A stretch of DNA of 64,000 nucleotides from Viridibacterium sp047600765 (GCA_047600765.1 JASGKF010000001.1:496001-560000); one strand, 5' to 3'; shown: positions 41,865 to 51,517, counted from the first letter of the stretch. The notes: a model not told the origin generated them from the letters alone. Numbers and translations are program-made.

Positions 41865-43664
41865 ATGCTGGAGCAAGTGAACAAGGTACTCGCCGAGCGC
41901 GCCCAAACACAGGCGCAAGCCGGCGACTGGCGCGGCGCCTGCGACACCTGGGAGATCGTCGTGCGCGGCGACCCGGCCAACCCGCAGGCCTGGGCCAATC
42001 TCGGCGTCGCCCGCGCGCAGATCGGCCGCTACCCCGAAGCCATCGACGCCTATGCGAACGCCATGCAGCACGGCCTGCCTGAAGACGAAGGCGCCTGCGG
42101 CATCGGCCTCGTGTTCTGCCTGCGCCAGCAATACGACGTGGCCGCCGAGAACCTGGAGATGGCGCTCGCACGCAATCCGCGCAACCAGCAGGCGCTGTCC
42201 AATCTCCTCGTCTGCTACACGCGCCTGGGCCGCATTGCTCACGCCTTCGAAGCAGCACAAGCACTGCTCGAACTCGACCCCGAAAACCTCAGTGCGCTCG
42301 GCAGCCTCGGCACCCTCTGCAAGGACGCCGGCATGGCCGAAGAGGCCGTCGCCTGGAACCTGCGCGCCGCCCAGGCTGCCCCCGACAGCCCCGAGCAAGT
42401 GTCGAACCTGCTGTGGGCCATGCTGCACTCAGATGAACGCAGTGCCGAAGACCTGCTGGAGATCGGCCGCGAGTTCGACCGCCGCGCACAAGCCCATTGC
42501 GCCAGCACCGCGGCATCTGCCGGCTTCAATACAGAAGACCTGCGCTCCAGTGCCACGCCCCCTCCTCTCGATGACGTAACGCCTCCAGCGGCTGCACCGC
42601 GCATGAAACTGGGCCTTCTCAGCGCCGACCTGCGCCACCACGCCGTCGGCCGCTTCGTCATCCCGCTACTCGAAGCACTCGACCCCGCACGCGTCAGCGT
42701 CATCGCCTACAACACCGGTCACTTCCGCGACGAGCTCTCGACCCGCGCACAGGCCGTCGCCGACTGGCGCGATGTTGGCGCCCTCAGCGACGAAGCTCTG
42801 GTGAACCTCATCCGCAAGGATCGCCTCGACGCACTCATCGACCTCTCCGGCCACACCGACGGCTCGCGCCTCGCCGCCCTCGCCCGCCGCGCAGCCCCCG
42901 TACAGCTCGCCTGGCTGGGTTACCCGGCCAGCTGCGGCCTGGCGACGATGGACTACGTGCTGGTGCCACCCGACCCCGTCCTGATGGCCGGCCATTGGTG
43001 CAGCGAAAAACCGCTGCCCCTGCCCGATTGCTACTACGTGCGCGACGCCTCGCAACTGCACTTCAGCGACGCCCTCATGCCTGCCACGCGCAACGGCCAC
43101 ATCACTTTCGGCTGCCTCAACAACCTCGCCAAATTCAGCCCCTCGTGCATCGCAGCCTGGTCACGCATCCTGCAACGCGTGCCCGACTCGCGCCTCGTAC
43201 TGGTGGTCACCAGCGGTGCCGACAACGTGCTGCAGGATGACCTGCGCACACGCTTCGCCGAGCACGGCATTGCGCCCAAGCGACTCGACCTGCGCGGCCG
43301 CATGGACTTCGACACCTACCGCCGCACCTGGCACGAGTTCGACTGCGCCCTCGACGCTTTCCCATTCAACGGCGGCACCACCGGCTTCGACGCGCTATGC
43401 GCCGGCATCCCCTTCGTCACGCTCAGCGGCGAAGGCCTGCACACCCGCCTCGGCGAAAACCTGCTGCGCCCGCTGGGGCTCGCCAGCCTCGCCACGACGA
43501 GTGTCGATGACTACGTGGAGAAAGCCGTCGCGCTGGCCAGTGATCCGACCGCGCTGGAGCAAGCACGCCAGACGCTGCGCCACACCCTGCCCCGCAGCGC
43601 GCTGTGCGACATCCCGCGCTTTGCACGCGGGCTGGAACAGCTCCTGACCCGCATCACAGCCTGA
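41865..43664 (+). CDS. TPR-GT41 glycosyltransferase (SPINDLY/OGT-like)
   Basis: The 599-aa protein has five or so TPR repeats (about 10-190: NPQAWANLGVARAQIGRYPE). A GT41 catalytic region follows: LLSADLRHHAVGRFVIPLLE, IDLSGHTDGSRL, WLGYPASCGLATMDY, FGCLNNLAKFSP and DAFPFNGGTTGFDALCAG. GT41 enzymes transfer sugars onto Ser/Thr of proteins (OGT), and bacterial relatives glycosylate flagellin or adhesins. It is the last gene of the cluster. A cytoplasmic protein acceptor is likely but not shown. Confidence 0.85.
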   Translation: MLEQVNKVLAERAQTQAQAGDWRGACDTWEIVVRGDPANPQAWANLGVARAQIGRYPEAIDAYANAMQHGLPEDEGACGIGLVFCLRQQYDVAAENLEMALARNPRNQQALSNLLVCYTRLGRIAHAFEAAQALLELDPENLSALGSLGTLCKDAGMAEEAVAWNLRAAQAAPDSPEQVSNLLWAMLHSDERSAEDLLEIGREFDRRAQAHCASTAASAGFNTEDLRSSATPPPLDDVTPPAAAPRMKLGLLSADLRHHAVGRFVIPLLEALDPARVSVIAYNTGHFRDELSTRAQAVADWRDVGALSDEALVNLIRKDRLDALIDLSGHTDGSRLAALARRAAPVQLAWLGYPASCGLATMDYVLVPPDPVLMAGHWCSEKPLPLPDCYYVRDASQLHFSDALMPATRNGHITFGCLNNLAKFSPSCIAAWSRILQRVPDSRLVLVVTSGADNVLQDDLRTRFAEHGIAPKRLDLRGRMDFDTYRRTWHEFDCALDAFPFNGGTTGFDALCAGIPFVTLSGEGLHTRLGENLLRPLGLASLATTSVDDYVEKAVALASDPTALEQARQTLRHTLPRSALCDIPRFARGLEQLLTRITA

Positions 43665-43670
43665 CGCGCA

Positions 43671-43709
43671 CCCCTCTCCAGCTTGCGGGAGAAGGCCTAG
43701 GGAAGAGGC
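43671..43709. repeat. Degenerate dispersed inverted repeat after the glycan cluster
   Basis: CCCTCTCC (43672-43679) is followed by a 7-base loop and GGGAGAAGG (43687-43695). The tail CTAGGGAAGAGG continues a repeat type common between betaproteobacterial genes. It lies between two convergent genes and may also help terminate transcription. Confidence 0.5.
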
Positions 43710-43735
43710 CACGCCCCTTCCTCACACCAGCACCC

Positions 43736-44242
43736 TCAATCCAGCAAGCTCTTGTCGCCGTAGATATACCAGCGCCCGACAGCCACAAGCAGGCCGATCA
43801 AGCCCGCCAGCGCGCAACCCAGATGCAGCGCCCACAGCGGCACGAAGTCGAGAAAAGGATTGACGTCACTGAACGGCCAGAATGGCCGCACGTCGTAGTG
43901 CATGATGCCGTCGAACACCACATGCGACCAGGCCCCCAGCAAGGCGCCTGTCGCGACCTGCCGCATGCGCAGTTGCCGCCAGTTGAACAGATCCGGCAAC
44001 CCGTAACGCGCCGCCAACCAGCGACAACACCAGAACAGCCCCGTCACGACCATCGCCATGATCGTCGCGCCGACGTACGTGTGGAAGAAGGCATGCACGG
44101 GATAACGATGCTGTACGAGGTTGTAGAGCGATTCGATATCGATCAGCACATTGGCTGTGCAGAAGGCGATGAAGCTGATGTGCTTTGGTGCCACCGCTTG
44201 CAGCGCCGCGCCAGGACCGAAATGAAAAGGCGTGACAGGCAT
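43736..44242 (-). CDS. DUF4184-type integral membrane protein
   Basis: The ATG at 44242 (MPVTPFHFGPGAALQAVAP) gives 168 aa. The opening TPFHFGPG, the segment LIDIESLYN and GAWSHVVFDGIMHYD recall the DUF4184/DUF457 families of membrane-bound hydrolase-like proteins with conserved His and Asp residues. About four hydrophobic segments are present. The function is unknown. It is convergent with the glycan cluster. Confidence 0.75.
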   Translation of the reverse strand: MPVTPFHFGPGAALQAVAPKHISFIAFCTANVLIDIESLYNLVQHRYPVHAFFHTYVGATIMAMVVTGLFWCCRWLAARYGLPDLFNWRQLRMRQVATGALLGAWSHVVFDGIMHYDVRPFWPFSDVNPFLDFVPLWALHLGCALAGLIGLLVAVGRWYIYGDKSLLD

Positions 44243-44254
44243 GCCTGGCAAGCT

Positions 44255-44686
44255 TCAGTAGCTAAGCCCCAGACCACACGTCAGGTAAGGCTGTGTCTTG
44301 CCGGTCACGGGCACCATGACCCCCGCACGGACAATCAGGAGTTGCAGTTCTGCGCCCACGTAGTGCGTATTTGCACGCGCGGCAAAGGTATGCGCACGTG
44401 TCTTCCAGTGGGCGAGATCAATGCCGCCCCAAGCATGAAGGCTGCTCGAACGGACACCGACAAACTGTTTGTTGGCAAGCAAGCCAAATTCGGCACCTGC
44501 GACGATCTGCGACTCCCCGGACCAATACTTGCCAAAAGCACCGCCGATCCTGATTGAGCCACCCTGCACCGTATCAGCCCAGACCCCCATCGTCATATAT
44601 CTGTCGATGTGCAAGTCAGCATGCGCCATGGGCGCAAAGCACATGAAGCACAAGCCTGTGAGCAACAAGCGTCTCGCAATCAACAT
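44255..44686 (-). CDS. Small exported protein of unknown function
   Basis: The ATG at 44686 gives 143 aa with a signal peptide (MLIARRLLLTGLCFMCFAPM, cleaved after AHA). The mature part has alternating polar and aromatic strands and ends GLGLSY. This recalls small outer-membrane barrels or YfaZ-like proteins, but I cannot assign a family. It lies 16 bases downstream of the rpoS stop on the same strand. Confidence 0.6.
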   Translation of the reverse strand: MLIARRLLLTGLCFMCFAPMAHADLHIDRYMTMGVWADTVQGGSIRIGGAFGKYWSGESQIVAGAEFGLLANKQFVGVRSSSLHAWGGIDLAHWKTRAHTFAARANTHYVGAELQLLIVRAGVMVPVTGKTQPYLTCGLGLSY

Positions 44687-44702
44687 GCGCGGACAGTCCT
44701 GA

Positions 44703-45647
44703 TCAGAACAGTACGTCGCGCGATACTCCACGCCGCTTGATCAAGCGACGCAGCTGCGAAAGCGCTTCCAGCTGGATCTGCCGCACACGCTCGCGCGTGA
44801 GCCCCATCTGGGCGGCGAGGTCTTCGAGGGTCAGCACTTCGACGTCGTCGATGCCATAGCGATACTGGATGACCAGGCGCTGCTTGTCGGTGAGCTGGGC
44901 CATCCAGTCGCGGATGAGGGTTTCGACCTCGGCGTTGTGGATGTTGAGCTCGGGGCTGATGGCCTGCTCGTCGGCGATGGATTCGCCGATGGAGAGGTTG
45001 GGGTCGATGTCTAGCGGCGCATCGAGTGAGGCTGTGTGCTCGTTGAGCGCCAGCACGGCGCGCACGTCCTCGACAGGCTTGTCGAGTTTCTCGGCAATCG
45101 CTTCGGGGGTCACGCCGCCACAGTTGGAGGCCTCGATCTGGCGCTGCGCGCGCAGCACCTGGTTGAGCTCCTTGACCACATGCACCGGCAAACGGATGGT
45201 GCGCGACTGATTCATGATCGCGCGTTCGATGTTCTGCCGGATCCACCAGGTGGCGTAGGTGGAGAAACGGAAGCCGCGCTCGGGATCGAATTTTTCGAGC
45301 GCGTGCATCAAGCCGAGGTTGCCCTCTTCGACGAGGTCGAGCAGCGGGATGCCGCGGTTGAGGTAGTGCTTGGCGATGTTCACGACGAGGCGCAGGTTGC
45401 GCTCGATCATCTTCTGCCGGGCTTCGAAGTCGCCCTGGCGCACGCGGCGCGCAAGAGCGGCCTCTTCTTCCGCCGTCAGCAGCGGATTGAGGCCGATCTC
45501 GTTGAGATAGATCTGGGTGACGTCGTTGAGGAACTCGCTCTCGGGGACGGGAGCCGGTGTGGCGGCATCAGCAAATGCCTCGAGTTCGGCGGGAACGTCG
45601 TCGGGTTCCTTCTCTTCCGGTTCATCGAGGAATTCTGCTTCCTGCAT
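44703..45647 (-). CDS. rpoS: RNA polymerase sigma factor RpoS
   Basis: This is the general stress/stationary-phase sigma factor, 314 aa. Region 1.2 has DVTQIYLNEIG and region 2 has HYLNRGIPLLDLVEEGNLGL and STYATWWIRQNIERA. Region 3 has VVKELNQVLRAQRQIE, and region 4.2 has LTLEDLAAQMGLTRERVRQI. The position directly after nlpD is the classic arrangement; in enterics a main rpoS promoter lies within nlpD, which may also hold here. Confidence 0.95.
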   Translation of the reverse strand: MQEAEFLDEPEEKEPDDVPAELEAFADAATPAPVPESEFLNDVTQIYLNEIGLNPLLTAEEEAALARRVRQGDFEARQKMIERNLRLVVNIAKHYLNRGIPLLDLVEEGNLGLMHALEKFDPERGFRFSTYATWWIRQNIERAIMNQSRTIRLPVHVVKELNQVLRAQRQIEASNCGGVTPEAIAEKLDKPVEDVRAVLALNEHTASLDAPLDIDPNLSIGESIADEQAISPELNIHNAEVETLIRDWMAQLTDKQRLVIQYRYGIDDVEVLTLEDLAAQMGLTRERVRQIQLEALSQLRRLIKRRGVSRDVLF

Positions 45648-45654
45648 GCTTGCC

Positions 45655-46701
45655 TCAGCGCGTTGGCAGTAACTTGTTCGGGTCTACCGGTTTGCCACCA
45701 GGCATGCGCATCTCGAAATGCAGCTTGGGCCTGTCAGCATCACTGTCACCCATTACGGCAATCTTCTGGCCCTTCTGAACCTGCTGCTGTTCCTTCACCA
45801 GGATCTCCCTGTTGTGCGCGTAGACCGTGGTGTATTGCGAGCCGTGCTTGATGATGACGAGGTTTCCGTAACCTCGCAAGTCAGAACCTGCGTAAATCAC
45901 TTTTCCGCTTGCGGCGGCATAGACCGGGTCACCCAGCGCGCCACCGAAATCGAGGCCTTTGTTACTGCTTTCGTTGAAGGGCGTAATGATCTTGCCCGCT
46001 GAGGGCCAGGCCCACTCCAGCTTGTCGTCAACCGGCTTGGCGGGTGTCGTCGCAGCTTCCGGCTTCGCAAGCGCGGGCTTGGGCTCGCTGGCTGCGGCGG
46101 GGGCAGGCAGCGGGCGCGTGACAGGCGTTGCCGCAGGCGCAGATGCGACGACCGGCGGCGTCGCGGTCGCGGGGGTCGCAAGCGGCGCTGACGCGCTCTG
46201 CAACTCTGCCCAGGCCTTTTCCGAATAGGCGATGCGGCCACCACGCGGCTCACTCACCACGCCACCTGTAGCGGCAGCGGGCTTCGGTGCGGTGGCAGGA
46301 GAATCGACAGGACGCACTTCAATGCGCGGCACATTGACAGGCTGTGTACCGCCCGCCGCGGGCGCGGGAGCCGGCGTTGCGATACCTGCCGCAACCGGCG
46401 CAGAGCCGCTGCCCGGAGGCGTCACCCGAAGCTCCTGACCGACGCGAATCAGCGAGGGATTGTCGATGCCGTTCCAGGCCGCCACATCGCGGTAGTCGTG
46501 GCCGTGCTCCAGCGCGATGCTGTAGAGCGTGTCGCCCTTCTTGACAATGTAATAACCGGGACGCGCTGTCGCAGCTTCACTGCTGCTCGATGCGCCACCG
46601 CTGACGGACGCGGGCGTACGCGTTTCGATGGGTGCCGGAGTCTGGCTGGCACAAGCAGCCAGCAGGACGGCAACGAGGCAGAGGGAATGTAATGTCTTCA
46701 T
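45655..46701 (-). CDS. nlpD: LysM/M23 lipoprotein, amidase activator NlpD
   Basis: The 348-aa lipoprotein has the lipobox LAAC (Cys17). A LysM domain follows (YYIVKKGDTLYSIALEHG, about 48-95), then a long Pro/Ala-rich linker, then a C-terminal LytM (M23) domain with GLDFGGALGDPVYAAASG and KLHFEMR. The first zinc-ligand His of active LytM enzymes (HxxxD) is replaced by Asn here, as expected for NlpD/EnvC-type activators of cell-wall amidases. The start overlaps pcm by 4 bases. Confidence 0.92.
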   Translation of the reverse strand: MKTLHSLCLVAVLLAACASQTPAPIETRTPASVSGGASSSSEAATARPGYYIVKKGDTLYSIALEHGHDYRDVAAWNGIDNPSLIRVGQELRVTPPGSGSAPVAAGIATPAPAPAAGGTQPVNVPRIEVRPVDSPATAPKPAAATGGVVSEPRGGRIAYSEKAWAELQSASAPLATPATATPPVVASAPAATPVTRPLPAPAAASEPKPALAKPEAATTPAKPVDDKLEWAWPSAGKIITPFNESSNKGLDFGGALGDPVYAAASGKVIYAGSDLRGYGNLVIIKHGSQYTTVYAHNREILVKEQQQVQKGQKIAVMGDSDADRPKLHFEMRMPGGKPVDPNKLLPTR

Positions 46702-47360
46702 TCGGTTCCGGGCAGCAAGGGGACAAAGCGCACGGCATCCAGGCGGGATTCCTTGAACGTACCACCGGCCGTACGCTCGATAAGCAGGATGATCTGTTGC
46801 GTCGAGCCCAATGGCATGACCATGCGGCCACCGGGTGCGAGCTGTTCGCGCAATTTGACCGGCACGCTTTCGGCCGCCGCGGCGAGGATGATGGAATCAA
46901 ACGGCGCCACCTCGGGCAAGCCGAGGTTACCGTCGCCATGTTTCAGGCGCACATTGGGCAAGCGCAGCGGGCGCAGGTTGGCACGGGCCTTGTCGAGCAG
47001 CTTGGCGATGCGTTCCATGGTGTAAACGTCGCTGGCCATGCATGACAGCACGGCAGCCTGGTAACCACAGCCCGTACCAATCTCGAGGGTCTTGCCCAGA
47101 GCACGGCCGCCGGCAGCCAGCAGCTCCATCATGCGGGCGACGACAAAGGGCTGTGAGATGGTCTGCTGGAAACCGAGCGGCAAGGCCGTGTCTTCGTAAG
47201 CGCGGCTGGCCAACGCCTCTTCGACGAAAGCATGGCGCGGAATGCGGTTCATCGCGTCCAGCACGGCTTCGTCGCGAATGCCGAGCTTGCGCAGGTGCTC
47301 GAGCATGCGCGCGCGGGCGCGTGTGGCAGTGAGGTTGGCGGCGCGTGTCGTGTCGATCAT
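46698..47360 (-). CDS. pcm: Protein-L-isoaspartate O-methyltransferase
   Basis: Pcm repairs isoaspartyl residues using SAM. The 220-aa protein has LGFQQTISQPFVVARMMELL and TLEIGTGCGYQAAVLS, both diagnostic for the family, and GGRMVMPLGS near the end. It lies between surE and nlpD as in many proteobacteria; its last bases overlap the nlpD start. Confidence 0.96.
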   Translation of the reverse strand: MIDTTRAANLTATRARARMLEHLRKLGIRDEAVLDAMNRIPRHAFVEEALASRAYEDTALPLGFQQTISQPFVVARMMELLAAGGRALGKTLEIGTGCGYQAAVLSCMASDVYTMERIAKLLDKARANLRPLRLPNVRLKHGDGNLGLPEVAPFDSIILAAAAESVPVKLREQLAPGGRMVMPLGSTQQIILLIERTAGGTFKESRLDAVRFVPLLPGTE

Positions 47361-47429
47361 GGAAATCCGGCCAGGTCCTTCAGGTCGTTCGCCAGCACCG
47401 ATATTTCGTCCGGCGCAGCGCGATGGCTG

Positions 47430-48173
47430 TCAGTCAGCGAGCCAGTTTGCCACGCCTTGAATCTGTGCGGTGTGAGTCAGATCGATCTGCAAGGGCGTGA
47501 CCGAAACGAAGCCTTGTGCCACAGCGTGAAAGTCCGTGCCTTCACCGGCATCTGCGGCCTCGCCGGCCGGACCTACCCAGTAAATCGGCTCGCCGCGCGG
47601 ATTCGTGGCGCGGATGACCGGTTCCGCGCGATGACGCCTTCCCAGCCGGGTCGTGCGCACGCCACGCAGCGCTTCGAACGGCACATCCGGCACGTTGACG
47701 TTGAGCAAGACGGGCGTCGCAAAGCTCTTGTGCTGGAAGCGCTCGACCAGCTGGCGCGCGACCCTGGCCGCCGTCTCGAAGTGTTGCGGATGACGCCCTA
47801 CCAGCGACACGGCAATGGCAGGCACACCCAGAAGGTAGCCCTCGGTCGCCGCCGCGACGGTGCCGGAGTAGATGGTGTCGTCGCCCATGTTGGCACCGTG
47901 ATTGATGCCCGACACCACCATGTCCGGCAACGTTTCGAGCATGCCGGTCACGGCAAGGTGCACACAGTCCGTAGGCGTGCCATTGACGTAGTGGAAGCCG
48001 CTGGCCGCACGACGCAGCTGCAGGGGACGATCCAGGGTCAGGGAATTGCTGGCGCCGCTGCGGTCAGCCTCAGGCGCCACAACGGTAATCTGCGCGATGT
48101 CACCAAGCGCCTCAGCCAGCGCGGCGATGCCCGCAGACTGATAACCGTCGTCATTACTGAGAAGAATGCGCAT
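47430..48173 (-). CDS. surE: 5'/3'-nucleotidase SurE
   Basis: SurE is a stationary-phase survival phosphatase acting on nucleoside monophosphates. The ATG at 48173 (MRILLSNDDGYQSAGIAALA) gives 247 aa; the metal site is Asp8-Asp9 with Ser and Asn in SGINHGANMGDDTIYSGTVA. In-frame extensions upstream reach into the tRNA region and are rejected. The gap of 69 bases to pcm shows no terminator. Confidence 0.95.
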   Translation of the reverse strand: MRILLSNDDGYQSAGIAALAEALGDIAQITVVAPEADRSGASNSLTLDRPLQLRRAASGFHYVNGTPTDCVHLAVTGMLETLPDMVVSGINHGANMGDDTIYSGTVAAATEGYLLGVPAIAVSLVGRHPQHFETAARVARQLVERFQHKSFATPVLLNVNVPDVPFEALRGVRTTRLGRRHRAEPVIRATNPRGEPIYWVGPAGEAADAGEGTDFHAVAQGFVSVTPLQIDLTHTAQIQGVANWLAD

Positions 48174-48304
48174 GACCGATATCCGATGGAACCAGCGCGA
48201 AGGTGGCCAGAATGACAGGCGCCGAAAGCACCTGATTCGCCACCCGGGAGGAAACAAAAAGGCACCGGAGTACGATGCCTTTAAGTTTGGTGAAACAGAG
48301 AAAT

Positions 48305-48382
<78 letters not shown>

Positions 48383-48454
48383 CACGAGCCGCGCATTCTA
48401 GCAGGGATGCCCGCCATTTGCACACGGCGTACTGCAAAAATAAGTGGGGATGAA

Positions 48455-48835
48455 TCAGGACTTGAGGAAATCGAGCAGATCGAGCAGTTCGCTCTTCACG
48501 CTCTTGACGCTGTCGCGCGCGCGCTCGGCCTCTTCGGCCACTTCGTGCTCGAAAATGGCGTTCTCTTCGAGCCGATTGCGCGCACCGCTGATGGTGAAAC
48601 CATCGCGATACAACAGGTCGCGAATGCGGCGCACCAGCAGCACTTCATGGTGCTGGTAGTAACGACGGTTGCCGCGTCGCTTGACGGGCTTGAGCTGTGT
48701 GAACTCCTGCTCCCAATAGCGCAGGACGTGCGGCTTGACCGCGCACAGCTCGCTCACCTCACCGATGGTGAAGTAGCGCTTGGCCGGGATGGGCGGAAGT
48801 TCCCGCGTATCAGGACTCGATGGTTCCGTTTGCAT
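48455..48835 (-). CDS. MerR family transcriptional regulator
   Basis: The 126-aa protein has the MerR winged helix: YFTIGEVSELCAVKPHVLRY and WEQEFTQLKPVKRRGNRRYY. A short helical tail replaces an effector domain. A MerR gene directly after ihfA is a conserved arrangement in proteobacteria; its target is unknown to me. Its first 26 bases overlap the end of ihfA. Confidence 0.9.
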   Translation of the reverse strand: MQTEPSSPDTRELPPIPAKRYFTIGEVSELCAVKPHVLRYWEQEFTQLKPVKRRGNRRYYQHHEVLLVRRIRDLLYRDGFTISGARNRLEENAIFEHEVAEEAERARDSVKSVKSELLDLLDFLKS

Positions 48836-49121
48836 CGCTCAGTTCTTCAACTGCAGCCTTGAGTTTCTGACTCGCATGGAAAGTCACCACGCGGCGCGCA
48901 GTGATGGGAATCTCTTCGCCCGTCTTGGGGTTGCGCCCCGGACGCTGCGGCTTGTCACGCAGTTGGAAATTACCGAAACCCGAAAGTTTCACGTCCTGTC
49001 CTTCAGACAGGGCGTTGCGGATCTCGTCGAAGAAACATTCAACCATGTCCTTCGCTTCGCGCTTGTTCAGCCCGACCTTGTCAAAGAGCAGGTCAGCCAG
49101 TTCGGCTTTGGTCAGAGTCAT
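48810..49121 (-). CDS. ihfA: Integration host factor subunit alpha
   Basis: This DNA-bending nucleoid protein works as a heterodimer with IhfB. The 103-aa sequence has LTKAELADLLFDKVGLNKRE, KLSGFGNFQLRDK and GRNPKTGEEIPITARRVV, the beta-arm with the intercalating proline. It follows pheT on the same strand, as in E. coli. Confidence 0.97.
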   Translation of the reverse strand: MTLTKAELADLLFDKVGLNKREAKDMVECFFDEIRNALSEGQDVKLSGFGNFQLRDKPQRPGRNPKTGEEIPITARRVVTFHASQKLKAAVEELSDANGTIES

Positions 49122-49140
49122 GTTCTTGTACTCGCTTCAG

Positions 49141-51516
49141 TCATGCCCGCAGTTGCCCACCCAACTGCTCGCCGGCAGCGGTAATCAGTGCCTGGACGGC
49201 CTGATCAATTTCCTGTTCTTCCAGCGTCCGCTCAGTGTGCTGAAGCACTACGCGCAACGCAATACTCCGGGTTTCGGGTTCGAGACCTTTGCCCGAATAG
49301 ACGTCGAAAACTTCGATTGATCGCACGATGCTGGCCGACGCCCCCTTCAGAACCGCCAGCAAGCGAGTTGCCGGGATGTCCGACTTGAGCACCAGCGCAA
49401 TGTCACGCGTTACCGCAGGCAGGCGCGCAATCTCGCTGTACTGCGGCAGCTGGCGCGCCAGCACGGCGTCCAGCTCCAGTTCGAACACGACGGGCGCACT
49501 GCCAAGATCGTACTTTTGTACCCAGGCCGGGTGCAGTTCGCCGACGAAACCAACGGTCTGCCCGCCCAACGACACGCGTGCGCTGCGGCCAGGATGCAGC
49601 GCCGGATGAACGGCAGCCTCGAAGACAGCAGCATCGCCCAGCAAAGCCTCGACATCAGCCTTGATATCGTAGAAATCCACCTTGCGCGAAGCCTGCCCCC
49701 ACTGCTCAGGCGCCACGCTGCCCCAGCTCAGGCCAGCCAGCCGCACGGGCTGGTCGTAACCCGCCACGGGAGTTGCCGCCGCATCACGCAGGAAGCAGCG
49801 TCCGCTTTCAAAAATGCGCACACGCTCGGCACGATGCCGCTGATTGCTCGCCAGCACGCCAACCAATCCGCCAATCAGCGAAGAACGCATGACCGCCAGT
49901 TGGCTTGCAATGGGATTGGCCAAGCGCACCGCATTGCGGTTGCCGGCGAAATCGATCTCCCAGGCCTCTTCGACGAAGGCGTAGCTGATGACTTCCTGGA
50001 AGCCACGTCCGGCGAGCACGCGACGCAGACGGTGCAGGCTCTGACGGCTCTCCGTCAGCGGCAGCATGCTGATGCCGGCTTGCGGCGCGACGGGAGGAAT
50101 GTTGTCGTAACCGATGACGCGCGCGACTTCTTCGATGAGATCTTCTTCAATCGCGATGTCGAAACGATAGGAAGGCGGCGTCACGGCCAGTACCTCACCC
50201 TGCTTGCTCACCTGCATGCCAAGCAAGGCAAAGATCGCCAGCATGCGCGCTTCATCGACGTCGATACCCAGCACCTGGCGTACACGCGCCGGGCGCACAC
50301 TCACGGCGCGACGCACCGGCAGATCGGCGGCTGACACAGCTTCCTGCACCGGACCGGCTTCACCGCCGCAAATCTCGATCAGCAGCGCCGTTGCACGCTC
50401 CATTGCGGTGAGTGCCAGCTGGAAATCCACGCCACGCTCGAAGCGATGCGAGGCATCGGACGAGAAGCCCAGCGCGCGGGCGCGGCCCACGATTGCGTCA
50501 GGCTGGAAGAAGGCACTTTCGAGGAACACGTTGCGCGTCGCGGTCGTCACGCCGCTCGCCTCGCCGCCCATCACGCCGGCCAATGCCAGCACGCGGGATT
50601 CATCAGCAATCAGCAGCGTGTCGCTTGCCGGCTCGATGGTCTGCCCGTTGAGCAACTCCAGCGAATCGCCCGCTCGCGGCATGCGCACATGCACAGCACC
50701 CGCGAGCTTGTCGTTGTCGAAGGCATGCATGGGCTGGCCGAGTTCGAGCATCACGTAGTTGGTGATATCGACCACCGCGCTGATGGAACGCACGCCGCAG
50801 CGCACGAGGCGCTGGCGCATCCACTCGGGCGTTGCCGCTGCGGCATCGACGTTGCGGACGATGCGACCGGCATAGCGCGGGCAAGCCTGCACTGCATCGA
50901 GCTGCACGGCGCGGACTTCTGAATGCGCAGCCGCGACAGGCGCAACTGCCGGCAAAGTCAGCGGCGTATCCGTCAAAGCCGCCAATTCGCGCGCCACGCC
51001 AGCAAGACTCAGGCAGTCAGCGCGGTTGGGCGTGAGCTTGATGGTGATCTTGCGATCATCCAGCGCCAGGTATTCACGGATATCCGTACCGACCGGTGCA
51101 TCTGCCGGCAGCACCAGCAGCCCATCGTGATCCTGCGTCATGCCCAGCTCGTCGGCCGAACACATCATGCCGAAAGACTCGACACCGCGCAGCTTGGCCG
51201 CCTTGATCGCGAAACCCGGCAATGCCGCACCAACCATGGCGCAAGGCGCCTTCATGCCGATCACAACGTTGGGCGCACCGCAGACGATCTGCAAAGGCTG
51301 CGCCTGGCCGACACTGACCACGCAAACCTTGAGTTTGTCCGCATCTGGATGCTTTTCAAACGCGACGATCTGCGCGACCACGACACCGCTGAATGCCGGG
51401 GCGACAGGCTCGACCTCTTCCACCTCGAGCCCGGCCATGGTCAGCAGATGGCACAGTGCATCACTATCGATCGCGGGGTTGCACAAGCTGCGCAACCATT
51501 TTTCGGAAAACTGCAT
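49141..51516 (-). CDS. pheT: Phenylalanyl-tRNA synthetase beta subunit
   Basis: PheT pairs with PheS to charge tRNA-Phe. The 791-aa protein begins MQFSEKWLRSLCNPAIDSDA. It has the EMAP-type tRNA-binding domain (about 40-150), the B3/B4 editing domain, B5 (about 400-475), a catalytic-like core and the C-terminal FDX-ACB domain (YSEIARLPAVTRDIALVLKS). Its start lies one base after the pheS stop. Confidence 0.97.
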   Translation of the reverse strand: MQFSEKWLRSLCNPAIDSDALCHLLTMAGLEVEEVEPVAPAFSGVVVAQIVAFEKHPDADKLKVCVVSVGQAQPLQIVCGAPNVVIGMKAPCAMVGAALPGFAIKAAKLRGVESFGMMCSADELGMTQDHDGLLVLPADAPVGTDIREYLALDDRKITIKLTPNRADCLSLAGVARELAALTDTPLTLPAVAPVAAAHSEVRAVQLDAVQACPRYAGRIVRNVDAAAATPEWMRQRLVRCGVRSISAVVDITNYVMLELGQPMHAFDNDKLAGAVHVRMPRAGDSLELLNGQTIEPASDTLLIADESRVLALAGVMGGEASGVTTATRNVFLESAFFQPDAIVGRARALGFSSDASHRFERGVDFQLALTAMERATALLIEICGGEAGPVQEAVSAADLPVRRAVSVRPARVRQVLGIDVDEARMLAIFALLGMQVSKQGEVLAVTPPSYRFDIAIEEDLIEEVARVIGYDNIPPVAPQAGISMLPLTESRQSLHRLRRVLAGRGFQEVISYAFVEEAWEIDFAGNRNAVRLANPIASQLAVMRSSLIGGLVGVLASNQRHRAERVRIFESGRCFLRDAAATPVAGYDQPVRLAGLSWGSVAPEQWGQASRKVDFYDIKADVEALLGDAAVFEAAVHPALHPGRSARVSLGGQTVGFVGELHPAWVQKYDLGSAPVVFELELDAVLARQLPQYSEIARLPAVTRDIALVLKSDIPATRLLAVLKGASASIVRSIEVFDVYSGKGLEPETRSIALRVVLQHTERTLEEQEIDQAVQALITAAGEQLGGQLRA

Positions 51517-51517
51517 A

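Noticed and set aside
20228..43664. Pseudaminic or legionaminic acid biosynthesis cluster
   Set aside because: The acetyltransferase at 25787 is PseH-like, but no PseB, PseC, PseG, PseI/NeuB or CMP-transferase is present.
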